A DNA stretch of 64,000 bases from an uncultured Collinsella sp. Lineage in GTDB: Bacteria; Actinomycetota; Coriobacteriia; Coriobacteriales; Coriobacteriaceae. Below the pieces are notes generated by a model. That model was not told the DNA's origin. It saw only the letters and a list, made by a program, of their open reading frames with translations, and did no database searches. Made by a program: the position numbers and the translations under genes. Location: assembly GCA_959023295.1 (NCBI GenBank), contig CAUFBM010000006.1:1-64000 (forward strand), read 5' to 3'. Of this stretch, positions 9,024 to 16,952 are shown piece after piece. Position 1 is the stretch's first letter. The number at the start of each line of letters is the position of its first letter.

Positions 9024-10472
9024 TTAGCGGCGCTCTAGGACCGCGACGGTCTCGGTGTGGTCGGTATGAGGGAACATGTCGACCGGCGTAATCTTGAGCA
9101 AGCGATAGCCTCCGTCGAGGAGCTGGTGCAGGTCGCGCTCTTGGGTTACGGGGTTGCAGCTGATATAGGTGATGCGGCGTGGCTTTAGTGCGCAGGCAGC
9201 TTCGAGGAACTCGGGCGTGGAGCCGGCGCGCGGTGGGTCGATGGAAAGGACGTCGACGCGCTCGTTGTTGTCGGCGGCATCTAGGATGTAGTCGGTGGCA
9301 TCGTCGGCCATAAACCAAGCACTGCGGGTGAGGCCGTTGAGCTCGGCATTGCGGCGTGCGTCGGCAATGCCCGCCGGGTTGCGCTCCACGCCGAGCAGCA
9401 TGATGCCGATTCCCTTGTTCTGGGCTTCTTTAGCTGCGCAAAGACCGATGGTGCCGCTGCCGCAGTAGGCATCCATAAGCACATCGCCCTGGCGCAGGTC
9501 CATGCCGTCGATAGCGAGCTGATAGAGCAATTCGGTCTGCTGCGGGTTGGTCTGGTAGAACGCGGTAGGGGAGATGTCGAACTCGCAGCCGAGTAGCTGG
9601 TCGCGCATGCATTCGGCGCCATAAACGATACGGGTTTCCTCACCGAGGATGGCGTTGCCAGGACGTCCGTTGATGTTTTGGGCGACGGTGACGATGCGCG
9701 GATCGAGTGCAGCGACGGCCTCAAAGAAATCCTGTGCATGCGGCAGGTCGCGCTGGGCGGTTACGAGGGTGATCATGATCTGGTCGGTGCGCCAGCCGCA
9801 GCGGACGACGGCATAGCGAAGCAAGCCCAGGTGCTTGTCCTCGTTAAAGGCGGGAATGTGCAGGCGCTCAGCTTCACGCGCGATGCCGTTAAGAATCTGA
9901 CGGGCGCCCGGTGCCTCGACAGGGCATTCAGGAACAGCAACGATTCTGTGCGTGCCACGTTCAAAAAAGCCGCAGCGGACAGCGCCCTCTTTACCGGGGG
10001 CAAAGGGAGTGGCGGCCTTATGGCGAAAACCGCGCGGAGCAGGATATTTGCCCGGGTCGCCCAGGGTGACGCCCATACCGCGAATGGGGTCGACGCTAAT
10101 ACCCTCGCGCTCGCATAGAGCAGCAAAAAGCTCCTCCATAACAGCCTGCTTAGCTGCCAACTGCTTCTTATAAGGACGATTGAGCACCGTGCACCCACCG
10201 CAAGCTTTCATGATCGGACAGGGAGACTTGGGATCCACAGCCTTACGCGCAGACGAAACCTGATCTTTATGCGAGCGCTTGGAGCGAGTCTGAGATGCCT
10301 TGTCCTCGCTCCGACGAGAGCCGGGATGCTTGGCCTTAGCCTTGCCCTTGGCCGGCTTACCCTTCGCATCCCGAGGCGACTTGGATTTCTTAGAAGATTT
10401 TTTCTCCTCCGACCCCTCAGCCGCCTCGATCAAAGCACGACGAGCCCTACGCTCCGCACGAGATTCTGCCAT
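9024..10472 (-). CDS. rlmD: 23S rRNA (uracil-5-)-methyltransferase, RlmD/RumA family
   Basis: A 482-residue SAM-dependent enzyme that methylates a uridine of 23S rRNA at C5. The N-terminal 70 residues are lysine- and arginine-rich. A cysteine cluster CPIMKACGGC follows, fitting the 4Fe-4S site of this family. The C-terminal methyltransferase domain has DAYCGSGTIGL (motif I), DPPRAG (motif IV) and the catalytic cysteine in SCNP. I cannot separate RlmD from the paralogues RlmC or RlmCD by eye. The open frame continues to 10700, but that part translates the palindrome at 10580-10718; the ATG at 10472 has a GGAG ribosome site and is preferred. Confidence 0.9.
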   Translation of the reverse strand: MAESRAERRARRALIEAAEGSEEKKSSKKSKSPRDAKGKPAKGKAKAKHPGSRRSEDKASQTRSKRSHKDQVSSARKAVDPKSPCPIMKACGGCTVLNRPYKKQLAAKQAVMEELFAALCEREGISVDPIRGMGVTLGDPGKYPAPRGFRHKAATPFAPGKEGAVRCGFFERGTHRIVAVPECPVEAPGARQILNGIAREAERLHIPAFNEDKHLGLLRYAVVRCGWRTDQIMITLVTAQRDLPHAQDFFEAVAALDPRIVTVAQNINGRPGNAILGEETRIVYGAECMRDQLLGCEFDISPTAFYQTNPQQTELLYQLAIDGMDLRQGDVLMDAYCGSGTIGLCAAKEAQNKGIGIMLLGVERNPAGIADARRNAELNGLTRSAWFMADDATDYILDAADNNERVDVLSIDPPRAGSTPEFLEAACALKPRRITYISCNPVTQERDLHQLLDGGYRLLKITPVDMFPHTDHTETVAVLERR

Positions 10473-10579
10473 CAATAACTCCACTAATTCATGAATTAAA
10501 GCTGCAAGTATTGTACCGTGCCAAGCCAGCAGACGATATACAAGCGGTTTATTCGTGTCAGTGATAAGCCCAACGACGG

Positions 10580-10718
10580 TTGCCCGCCGCGTGAGGGGTG
10601 TGGGGGTTAAGTTTATCGCGAGTTCCGCACGAACAGGAGGCCACGTAATGTGGCCTCCGTCGTGAGCAGGACTGTAGAGCAGGAAACTTAACCCCCACAC
10701 CCCTCACGCGGCGGGCAA
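10580..10718. repeat. Stepped palindrome, family A, copy 1
   Basis: Perfect 35-bp arms at 10580-10614 and 10684-10718 enclose a 69-base core (10615-10683) that begins ATCGCGAGTTCCGCACG and ends GCAGGACTGTAGAGCAGG. Inside the core is a 9-bp hairpin, GGAGGCCAC at 10636-10644 and GTGGCCTCC at 10650-10658. The same core, also 69 or 70 bases, recurs at 46109-46177 (inverted) and 50929-50998 with different arms. The element fills most of the 337-base gap between rlmD and the divergent importer operon. Confidence 0.9.
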
Positions 10719-10725
10719 ACTCGCC

Positions 10726-10792
10726 TTGTGCTCTATCACGCTAAAGTGTATGATTCTGAACGTTACATGACTCACTTTACTTAACTAAAGTG
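10726..10792 (+). promoter_or_regulatory. Importer operon promoter and inverted operator
   Basis: TTGTGC (10726-10731), a 17-base spacer and TATGAT (10749-10754) form a sigma-70-type promoter. The spacer contains the half-site CTAAAGTG (10741-10748). A full inverted site CACTTTACTTAACTAAAGTG lies at 10773-10792, about 19 bases past the -10, where a bound repressor would block transcription. Near-identical sites precede the aminotransferase at 6773 and ilvE at 36379. Confidence 0.65.
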
Positions 10793-10809
10793 CCACCAAG
10801 GGGGATACC

Positions 10810-11670
10810 ATGAATACCGATATGTCTCGTCGTCAGTTCGTTGGTCTAGCCGGCTCACTCGCCACGGTGCTTGGCCTTGGTCTTGTCGGCTGCGGCGGTG
10901 GTGCCGGCAAGGGCTCCACTGCTGGCTCTGCCGCGGCCAAGGATGTGAAGGGCGCTGCGGAGTCCAAGAAGCTCGTGGTGGGCTTTGATAAGTCCTATCC
11001 TCCGTACGGCTTTGTGGGCGACGACGGCGAGTACACCGGCTTTGATCTCGATCTGGCCAAGGCTGTTGCCGATAAGCAGGGCTGGGAGGTCAAATACGAG
11101 GCCATCGACTGGGACGCTAAGGACACGCTGCTCAACTCGGGCGCCATCAACTGCATCTGGAACGGCTTTACCATGGAGGGCCGCGAGGACGACTACACGT
11201 TCTCCGAGCCGTATATGCTCAACGAGCAGGTGCTGGTGGTAAAGAAGGATGCGGGCATCAAGAGCTGGGACGATCTTGCTGGAAAGACCGTGATTACCCA
11301 GACCGATTCCGCTGCGCAGGATGTGCTCGAGGGTGACCAGAAGGATCTGGCGGCGACGTTTGCCACGCTCGATACCATCGGCGAGTACAACACGGCCTTT
11401 ATGCAGCTCGAGAGCGGCGCGGTCGATGCCGTGGCTTGCGACCTTTCGATTGCCCAGTATCAGCTCGCCGCCAAGCCCGATGCCTATACGCAGCTTGATG
11501 AGCCGCTGTCCAGCGAGCACTACGCCGTTGGCTTTAAGAAGGGCGACACCAAGTCGGCCGACGCCGTGACCGAGTCGCTCAAGGCACTCTATGAGGATGG
11601 TACGGTCAAGGATCTGTGCGACGAGTATGCGAGCTATGGTCTTTCCTTCGATAACTGGGTTTTGAAATAA
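10810..11670 (+). CDS. Amino acid ABC transporter substrate-binding lipoprotein
   Basis: A 286-residue family-3 extracellular solute-binding protein. The N-terminus has a twin-arginine-like SRRQFVGLAG segment and a lipobox ending LVGC (the cysteine is near residue 28), so it should be exported, perhaps by Tat, and lipid-anchored outside the membrane. The mature part has PPYGFVGDDGEYTGFDLDLAKAVA, typical of polar amino acid binding proteins, and WDAKDTLLNSG. It is the first gene of an importer operon; its stop codon overlaps the permease ATG by one base. The exact ligand is unknown. Confidence 0.9.
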   Translation: MNTDMSRRQFVGLAGSLATVLGLGLVGCGGGAGKGSTAGSAAAKDVKGAAESKKLVVGFDKSYPPYGFVGDDGEYTGFDLDLAKAVADKQGWEVKYEAIDWDAKDTLLNSGAINCIWNGFTMEGREDDYTFSEPYMLNEQVLVVKKDAGIKSWDDLAGKTVITQTDSAAQDVLEGDQKDLAATFATLDTIGEYNTAFMQLESGAVDAVACDLSIAQYQLAAKPDAYTQLDEPLSSEHYAVGFKKGDTKSADAVTESLKALYEDGTVKDLCDEYASYGLSFDNWVLK

Positions 11671-12323
11671 TGTCTATTCAAGTCATGATGCAGATGCTTG
11701 GCCAGGGATTCTTGGTCAGTTTGCAGCTGTTTGTACTGACGCTGCTCGGGTCGATTCCTCTGGGGATCCCCGTGGCGTTTATGCGCATGAGCAAGGTCGC
11801 GCCGCTGCGTTGGATTGCGCGCATCTATATTTCGGTGATGCGCGGTACGCCGCTCATGCTGCAGATGTTTGCCATCTACTTTGCCCCGTACTACGTGTTC
11901 GGTATCTCGCTCACGCCCGATTCCAAGTGGACGGCGTGCGTTGTGGCGTTCATCATCAACTACGCCGGCTACTTTGCCGAGATCTATCGCTCGGGCCTGC
12001 AGTCGATTCCGCGCGGTCAATATGAGGCCGCCGAGGTGCTGGGCTACTCGCGCCTGCAGACGTTTTTGTACATTGTGATGCCGCAGGTCGCCAAGCGCAT
12101 TTTGCCGGCGATGGGCAACGAGATCATCACGCTGGTCAAAGACACGTCGCTGGCGTTTGCCATCGGCGTGGGCGAGATGTTCTCGACGGCCAAGGCGCTG
12201 GTCGCCTCGCAGGTGAGTATGGTGCCGTTTGCAATCGCGGCGCTGATCTACTGGGTCTTTAACTTTGTGGTCGAGATGCTGCTGGGCGCCGCCGAGAAAA
12301 AATTGGATTACTACCATGACTAG
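11670..12323 (+). CDS. Amino acid ABC transporter permease
   Basis: A 217-residue inner-membrane permease of the HisM/GlnP type that forms the channel for the importer. It has several hydrophobic helices starting at about residue 10, the segment RGTPLMLQ near residues 56-63 and the EAA-loop region EAAEVLGYSRLQTFLYIVMPQ near residues 116-136, which docks the ATPase. It starts within the stop codon of the binding-protein gene, which indicates translational coupling. The ATPase does not follow directly: about 170 bases carrying a mosaic hairpin element lie between them. Confidence 0.9.
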   Translation: MSIQVMMQMLGQGFLVSLQLFVLTLLGSIPLGIPVAFMRMSKVAPLRWIARIYISVMRGTPLMLQMFAIYFAPYYVFGISLTPDSKWTACVVAFIINYAGYFAEIYRSGLQSIPRGQYEAAEVLGYSRLQTFLYIVMPQVAKRILPAMGNEIITLVKDTSLAFAIGVGEMFSTAKALVASQVSMVPFAIAALIYWVFNFVVEMLLGAAEKKLDYYHD

Positions 12324-12326
12324 ATC

Positions 12327-12475
12327 GTTCCGCCGTTCTAACGAACGGCGGACTGCTCGACGCTGCGCGCGTGCCTGACGGCCAATCTGCTCCTCAAACC
12401 GTCGCTTGCGTACAGAAGTACGCGGCGCTCCTCTTTCGGAGCATATTGTCTCGCCAGTCACACGCTCGCTGACTT
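12327..12475. repeat. Mosaic hairpin element, family B, copy 1
   Basis: It begins with a 9-bp hairpin, CCGCCGTTC (12330-12338), loop TAAC and GAACGGCGG (12343-12351). Blocks GACGCTGCGCG, GCCAATCTG, TTGTCTC and CGCTCGCTG follow in the same order as in the inverted copy at 28727-28878. Between the blocks are copy-specific paired arms, here GCGCGTG (12367-12373) and CACACGC (12459-12465) and an inner GCGTAC/GTACGC hairpin. It separates the importer permease from its ATPase, so it could affect relative expression. Confidence 0.65.
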
Positions 12476-12496
12476 TTTAAACACATGGAGGTTCCC

Positions 12497-13261
12497 GTGT
12501 CCGGAACGGTAATGAACATAACGAACGCGCGTAAGGCGTTTGGTGGCAATGAGGTGCTCAAGGATATCTCGCTCGAGGTAAAGCGTGGCGAGGTCGTAGC
12601 GATTATCGGGCCTTCAGGCGGCGGTAAGTCCACGCTGCTACGCTGTGCCACGCTGCTCGAGACGCTCGACGGTGGCTCGCTTTCGTTTGGCGACCTTGCC
12701 GTCGCGACGGATGCGGGTTCGGGTGCGGTATATGCGAAAGGCGACGTGCCCAAGCAGGCGCGCTCGCGATTTGGCCTGGTGTTTCAGAACTACAATCTGT
12801 TTCCGCACTATACGGTGATGAAAAACATCACCGATGCTCCGATTCGCGTGCTCAAGCGCCCGCGCGAGCAGGCCGAAGCACGCGCGCGTGAGCTGATCGC
12901 GCAGATGGGGCTTACGGGCAACGAGAACAAGGTGCCATGTGAGCTTTCGGGCGGTCAGCAACAGCGTGTGAGTATCGCCCGCGCCTTGGCGCTCGACCCG
13001 GAGATCCTGTTCTTTGACGAGCCGACCTCGGCGCTCGATCCCGAGCTAACGGCCGAGGTGCTGCGTGTCATTAAAGACCTTGCCGCGCAGAATATGACGA
13101 TGGTGATCGTGACCCATGCGATGCAGTTTGCGCGCGATGTTGCCGATCGCGTGGTCTTTATGGACGGCGGTCGCATTGTCGAGGAGGGTCCGGCCGAGCA
13201 GGTCATCGATCATCCGCGCGAGCAACGTACCCGTGAGTTCTTGAGCCGTATCGAGGGCTAG
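12497..13261 (+). CDS. Amino acid ABC transporter ATP-binding protein
   Basis: A 254-residue ATPase of the GlnQ/HisP type that powers import of polar amino acids together with the two genes upstream. Walker A GPSGGGKST, the Q-loop VFQNYNLFPH, the signature LSGGQQQR, Walker B ILFFDEPTSALD and a final H-loop VTHAM are all present. I place the start at the GTG at 12497: GGAGG at 12487-12491 has good spacing to it but overlaps the upstream ATG at 12485. About 170 bases of structured repeat separate it from the permease gene. It ends the operon before a strong terminator. Confidence 0.92.
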   Translation: MSGTVMNITNARKAFGGNEVLKDISLEVKRGEVVAIIGPSGGGKSTLLRCATLLETLDGGSLSFGDLAVATDAGSGAVYAKGDVPKQARSRFGLVFQNYNLFPHYTVMKNITDAPIRVLKRPREQAEARARELIAQMGLTGNENKVPCELSGGQQQRVSIARALALDPEILFFDEPTSALDPELTAEVLRVIKDLAAQNMTMVIVTHAMQFARDVADRVVFMDGGRIVEEGPAEQVIDHPREQRTREFLSRIEG

Positions 13262-13284
13262 ACTCAGCTATGTATTGAGAAAAA

Positions 13285-13320
13285 GCCGCCGCAGGTCTTA
13301 TGGTCTGCGGCGGCTTTTAT
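13285..13320 (+). terminator. Terminator after the amino acid importer operon
   Basis: The 10-bp stem GCCGCCGCAG/CTGCGGCGGC with a ten-base loop is followed by TTTTAT. Confidence 0.9.
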
Positions 13321-13558
13321 TTGTATCGATGGGGTTTAATAATCGCCCCACAAGCTTGTCTCTTCCTCTCGCCGCCTGTATCCATACGTGCGCCGAAAGG
13401 TATGCATGGACAGCCGCCCGTGAGGGTAGGGTGGTGGCATAGGACATTTGGAGGGTGAGTCGGCTCGGCTGCCGACCATGCTGCTCCCGGGATGGCACCG
13501 ACCGCGAACTCTCCCCGTTGGCGTCGCGCATTGCGCGCGGCCCTGCAAGGAGGTCATC
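13321..13558 (+). other. Long G+C-rich leader before the EF-G-like gene
   Basis: There is no gene in these 238 bases. They contain a short hairpin, GTCGGC-tcg-GCTGCCGAC, near 13458-13475, then GGGATGGCACCGACCGCG, which distantly recalls a T-box antiterminator bulge but has insertions, and a GCGCGCATTGCGCGC-type palindrome just before the ribosome site AAGGAGG. No T-tract is visible. The structure could sequester the ribosome site, but I cannot assign a class. Confidence 0.3.
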
Positions 13559-15634
13559 ATGGGTGCTCCCAAGACCGGTAACGTAAGGAACGTGGTGCTC
13601 GTAGGCCAAGGCGGGGTGGGCAAGACCTCACTCGCCGAGGCCATGCTCCACCTTTCCGGCAAGACCGCCCGCCTGGGCGGCCACGACGGCACCAAGCCCA
13701 CGCTCGACTATGACCCCGAAGAGGTCAAGCGTGCATTTTCCATCTCGACGACCATTGCACCGATCGACTGGAAGGGCGCGCGCATCAATGTGCTCGATGC
13801 CCCGTGCTACCCCGATTTTATCGGCGACGCCTTTGCCGCGATGAGCGTCTGCGAGACGGCTCTGTTTGTGGTCGATGCCGAGGCCGGCCCACAGCCTACG
13901 ACGGTTAAGCTCTGGTATGCCGCCGAGGACCTGCGCCTGGCGCGTGCGGTGTTCGTAAACCGCCTGTCGCGCTCCGAGGCCAGCTTTGCGACCACGATGG
14001 ACCTGCTGCAGGAGCGCTTTGGTACGCGCCTGGGCGCCGTGACCCTTCCCTGGGGCGAGGGCGAGGACTTTGACGGCATCATCGACCTGGTGCGCATGAA
14101 GGCGCGTCATTGCAACGGCACCGAAGCCGTTGAGTCGGAGATTCCCGAGGAGTATCGTGCCCAGGCCGAGGAAGCCCATGACCATCTGTGCGAGCTGGTG
14201 GCCGAGGCTGACGACGAGCTGATGATGAAGTACTTGGAAGGCGAGGAGACGCTGACACAGGAGGAGCTCGAAGGCCTGCTGTCGAAGGCGATCGCCGAGC
14301 GCATCTTTGTGCCGGTCTTTGCGGGCGATTGCATTAAGGAGCAGGGCGTCAACTCGCTGATGGACGATATCGCCACATACTTCCCGGCGCCGACGGACTA
14401 CGGCGAGATGCCGCTCATCGACGGTGATTCGCTCAAGATCTCGAGTGACGATGACCGTCCGGTGGCGTTTGTGTTTAAGACTCTGGCCGATCCGCAGCAG
14501 GGTCGTATCAGCTTTATCAAGGTGCTGACGGGCACGCTTGAGCCGGGCCTTGAGCTGGTTAATGCGCGCACGCGCAAGGGTGAGCGTTTGGCCCACCTGT
14601 ATGTGATGTGCGGCCGCGACATGACCGAGGTCGGTCACGCCTATGCCGGCGACATTATCGTGGCGCCCAAGTTGGCGGCAGAGACGGGTGACACGCTCTC
14701 CATTACCGGTAAGGTCGAGGCAGCGGCGTTTAAGTTTCCCAACTCGCAGTATCGCATTGCCATCGAGGCCGAGAACCGCGGCGACGAAGAGAAGCTCTAC
14801 ACGTTTATCGAGAAGGCCTGCAAGGCCGATCCGACTATGAGCATCGACCGCGACGAGGAGACCGGCCAGACCATCATTTCGGCGGTGGGCGAGGCGCAGG
14901 TTTCGGTCCTGCTCAATCGTCTTGAGGATCGCACCAAGGTCGCGGCCAAGAGCGTGCCGATCCGCATCCCGTATCGCGAGACCATTCGCCGTACGGCAAG
15001 TGCCCAGGGTCGCCATAAGAAGCAGACCGGCGGCGCCGGCCAGTATGGCGACTGCTGGCTGCGCGTTGAGCCGCTCATTGGGCCCGACGGCACGAGCGAC
15101 GGCTATGAGTTTGTGGACGAGGTCGTGGGCGGTCGCATTCCGCGCTCGCTGATCCCCGCCGTGGACAAGGGTGTCCAGGAGACCATGAAGGACGGCATCA
15201 TTGCCGGCTACCCGCTCACGGGCATTCGCGTGGCTGTGTACGACGGCTCGTATCACAGCGTCGACTCCAACGAGATGGCGTTCCGCGCGGCGGCTCGCAT
15301 CGGCCTGCGCAAGGCATGCGCCGATGCCGACCCGGTGGTGCTGGAGCCCATCGAGGAAATCACGGTGACAATCCCCGAGAGCTACGCCGGTGCCGTGATG
15401 GGTGACATCTCGGCATCGCGCGGTCGCGTGACGGGCATGGAGACCGATGAGCGCGGCGACACCGTGGTCATTGCCCAGGCGCCGCTGGCAGAGCTGACGG
15501 ATTATTCGACGCGCCTGCGCTCTATCACGCGCGGCACGGGTGACTTTACCATGAAGCCTGCTGGCTACGAGCAGGTTCCCTATGACGTTCAGGCCAAGCT
15601 GGTCGAGCGCTATGAGGAGGGTCGCGCCAAGTAG
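13559..15634 (+). CDS. Elongation factor G-like GTPase paralogue
   Basis: A 691-residue protein with the full EF-G domain order (G domain, domain II, then III-V). The P-loop GQGGVGKTS is at residues 16-24. Two GTPase motifs are abnormal: G3, normally DTPGH, reads DAPCYPDF at 80-87, and G4, normally NKxD, reads NRLS at 134-137. This fits the EF-G-like (FusA2-type) paralogues of actinobacteria, which are separate from the translocase FusA, and the changes suggest altered nucleotide handling. The start at 13559 has AAGGAGG six bases upstream; the open frame extends to 13448 without support. It stands alone with its own terminator. The role is unknown; ribosome binding is likely from the domain architecture. 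Confidence 0.88.
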   Translation: MGAPKTGNVRNVVLVGQGGVGKTSLAEAMLHLSGKTARLGGHDGTKPTLDYDPEEVKRAFSISTTIAPIDWKGARINVLDAPCYPDFIGDAFAAMSVCETALFVVDAEAGPQPTTVKLWYAAEDLRLARAVFVNRLSRSEASFATTMDLLQERFGTRLGAVTLPWGEGEDFDGIIDLVRMKARHCNGTEAVESEIPEEYRAQAEEAHDHLCELVAEADDELMMKYLEGEETLTQEELEGLLSKAIAERIFVPVFAGDCIKEQGVNSLMDDIATYFPAPTDYGEMPLIDGDSLKISSDDDRPVAFVFKTLADPQQGRISFIKVLTGTLEPGLELVNARTRKGERLAHLYVMCGRDMTEVGHAYAGDIIVAPKLAAETGDTLSITGKVEAAAFKFPNSQYRIAIEAENRGDEEKLYTFIEKACKADPTMSIDRDEETGQTIISAVGEAQVSVLLNRLEDRTKVAAKSVPIRIPYRETIRRTASAQGRHKKQTGGAGQYGDCWLRVEPLIGPDGTSDGYEFVDEVVGGRIPRSLIPAVDKGVQETMKDGIIAGYPLTGIRVAVYDGSYHSVDSNEMAFRAAARIGLRKACADADPVVLEPIEEITVTIPESYAGAVMGDISASRGRVTGMETDERGDTVVIAQAPLAELTDYSTRLRSITRGTGDFTMKPAGYEQVPYDVQAKLVERYEEGRAK

Positions 15635-15670
15635 CGTATGGCGTTGCCTGCAACATACATGCCGGTGTAA

Positions 15671-15704
15671 GGGCCGCTCTGGGCAATCCAGGGCGGCCCT
15701 TTTT
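15671..15704. terminator. Terminator after the EF-G-like gene
   Basis: GGGCCGCTCTGG pairs with CCAGGGCGGCCC (one T-G wobble) around five bases and is followed by TTTTT. It lies between two converging genes. Confidence 0.88.
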
Positions 15705-15763
15705 GATCCCTAGGGGACGGAGGAAAACGGATCATTTTAGGTTCGGGGGCAGCTTGGACGGCT

Positions 15764-16747
15764 CTAGTCCCCCGAGGCCTGGTTGCGGCCGGTGGCATAG
15801 TCGATCTGCACATGCGGCTGCAGGTTGTAGCAGTACACGTGGAAGCAGAGGGTCTGGCCGTGGTCCTCGACCGATTGCGCCTCAAGGCGTACGCCACGGC
15901 AGACAAGTTCCTCTTCGTTATACATGGGCGTGACGCGGTAGAGCACATGGTTACCCGTATCGCGAATATAGTTGAGAATCTGCTCTTCAAACGGCAGCAT
16001 GCCCGTTTCGTTGAGATAGCGCGTGCCGGTGAGGAGATTTTTGCGGTTGGCGTTTTCGCCGCAGAGCGACCAGGCGATAAGGTGGCAGCGGTTGTAGAGG
16101 CTCTGGCCCGGAATAAAGTCGTAGCGCTGCTGATGCCATCCGGCGGGGTGGATACGCGAGATGTCGCCGCGCTTGCCCTGACCGAGCGACTCGGGGCCCA
16201 CGCAGGCAAGCGCTTTGCGTGTGCGGCCCAAGCTGTCGAGCTTGGAGAACTTCTTAAAGCAGCCCTCTTCGGTGGCGCGCTCGTATTCATCGAGCGTGAA
16301 TGACGGCGTGCCGAGCGGGTGCGTGCTGTCGGCGCGCAGGGCAACGTAGGGGTTGCCCGCGTAGTCGGGAATGCTGCTGAGATATACGCCGCGGGCGCGG
16401 TCGAGATCGGGGTTTTCGACCTCGTCGATGGGGGTGGCAGCGCCGTCTGTGGAAGCGTCGTCATCGGTGTCGGTTGCGGCGGAATCGGAGCTACCGCCAG
16501 AGTCTTGACTATTTTGAGAGTCCGAGGAGCCTGCTGTTCCCGATTCGAGTCGGGCAACCAGGTCTGCCTCGTCGTCGGTGCGGCTGGGACTCTCGTTTTG
16601 TTTTTCGGCCAGAGCCGCCGCCTGCTCATCGCTTTGCGGCGACAACAACTTGGGCGCTCCGTCGAGCGACCCTGTGAACAGCGCAAACCCCAGCACCACG
16701 GCGGTGCCGATGGAAAGTACTTGCTTGTAGGTGGGCTTGCGCGACAT
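15764..16747 (-). CDS. Secreted DNA/RNA non-specific endonuclease, EndA-like
   Basis: A 327-residue protein with an N-terminal signal or anchor helix at about residues 11-27, then roughly 90 residues rich in Ser, Asp and Thr that look like a disordered wall-spanning linker. The C-terminal domain has YNRCHLIAWSLCGENAN, matching the DRGH-type His-Asn-Mg nuclease core of the DNA-entry nuclease group, where Asn-Arg-Cys-His is a common variant; the histidine is the predicted general base and the downstream asparagine the metal ligand. The likely job is extracellular nucleic-acid degradation for nutrition or DNA uptake. No competence genes are adjacent. The gene is single and converges on the EF-G-like gene. 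Confidence 0.82.
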   Translation of the reverse strand: MSRKPTYKQVLSIGTAVVLGFALFTGSLDGAPKLLSPQSDEQAAALAEKQNESPSRTDDEADLVARLESGTAGSSDSQNSQDSGGSSDSAATDTDDDASTDGAATPIDEVENPDLDRARGVYLSSIPDYAGNPYVALRADSTHPLGTPSFTLDEYERATEEGCFKKFSKLDSLGRTRKALACVGPESLGQGKRGDISRIHPAGWHQQRYDFIPGQSLYNRCHLIAWSLCGENANRKNLLTGTRYLNETGMLPFEEQILNYIRDTGNHVLYRVTPMYNEEELVCRGVRLEAQSVEDHGQTLCFHVYCYNLQPHVQIDYATGRNQASGD

Positions 16748-16904
16748 TGAGGCTCCTGGATGGACAGTTGGGAATCTACCAGTCTAGCAGGAGCCGGCAG
16801 GGGCCGTTCTGTCGAACAAATACTCAAGATTTGGGATAGACGCTACTGATTCATTTGTCTCATATGGAGCTGCGGTGGTTGGGCGTGTGGGGCTATTTAA
16901 CATT

Positions 16905-16952
16905 TCCCCAGATAAAACCTGCCAAAATAAACCTGTCCCTTTTTGGCAGGTT
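16905..16952. repeat. REP-like element, GGGACAG family, at the larE stop codon
   Basis: A 12-bp perfect stem, AACCTGCCAAAA at 16916-16927 and TTTTGGCAGGTT at 16941-16952, has ACCTGTCCC in its loop and a conserved TTTCCCCAGATAAA tail on the left. The last bases overlap the stop codon of larE (TTA on this strand, 16951-16953). Near-copies are at 19937 (inverted) and 22337. Confidence 0.85.

Noticed and set aside
8846..9318. Arginine-rich minus-strand frame overlapping the phosphoesterase and rlmD ends
   Set aside because: It spans a bidirectional terminator, its composition is typical of out-of-frame G+C-rich DNA, and both overlapped genes are well supported.
10473..10700. N-terminal extension of rlmD to 10700
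   Set aside because: The extra 76 codons translate half of a palindromic repeat, and the ATG at 10472 has a ribosome site.
13440..13558. T-box-like sequence GGGATGGCACCGACCGCG before the EF-G-like gene
   Set aside because: It has insertions relative to the T-box consensus, there is no terminator with T-run, and the gene is not an amino acid gene. A covariance-model scan would decide; a significant T-box hit would reverse this.
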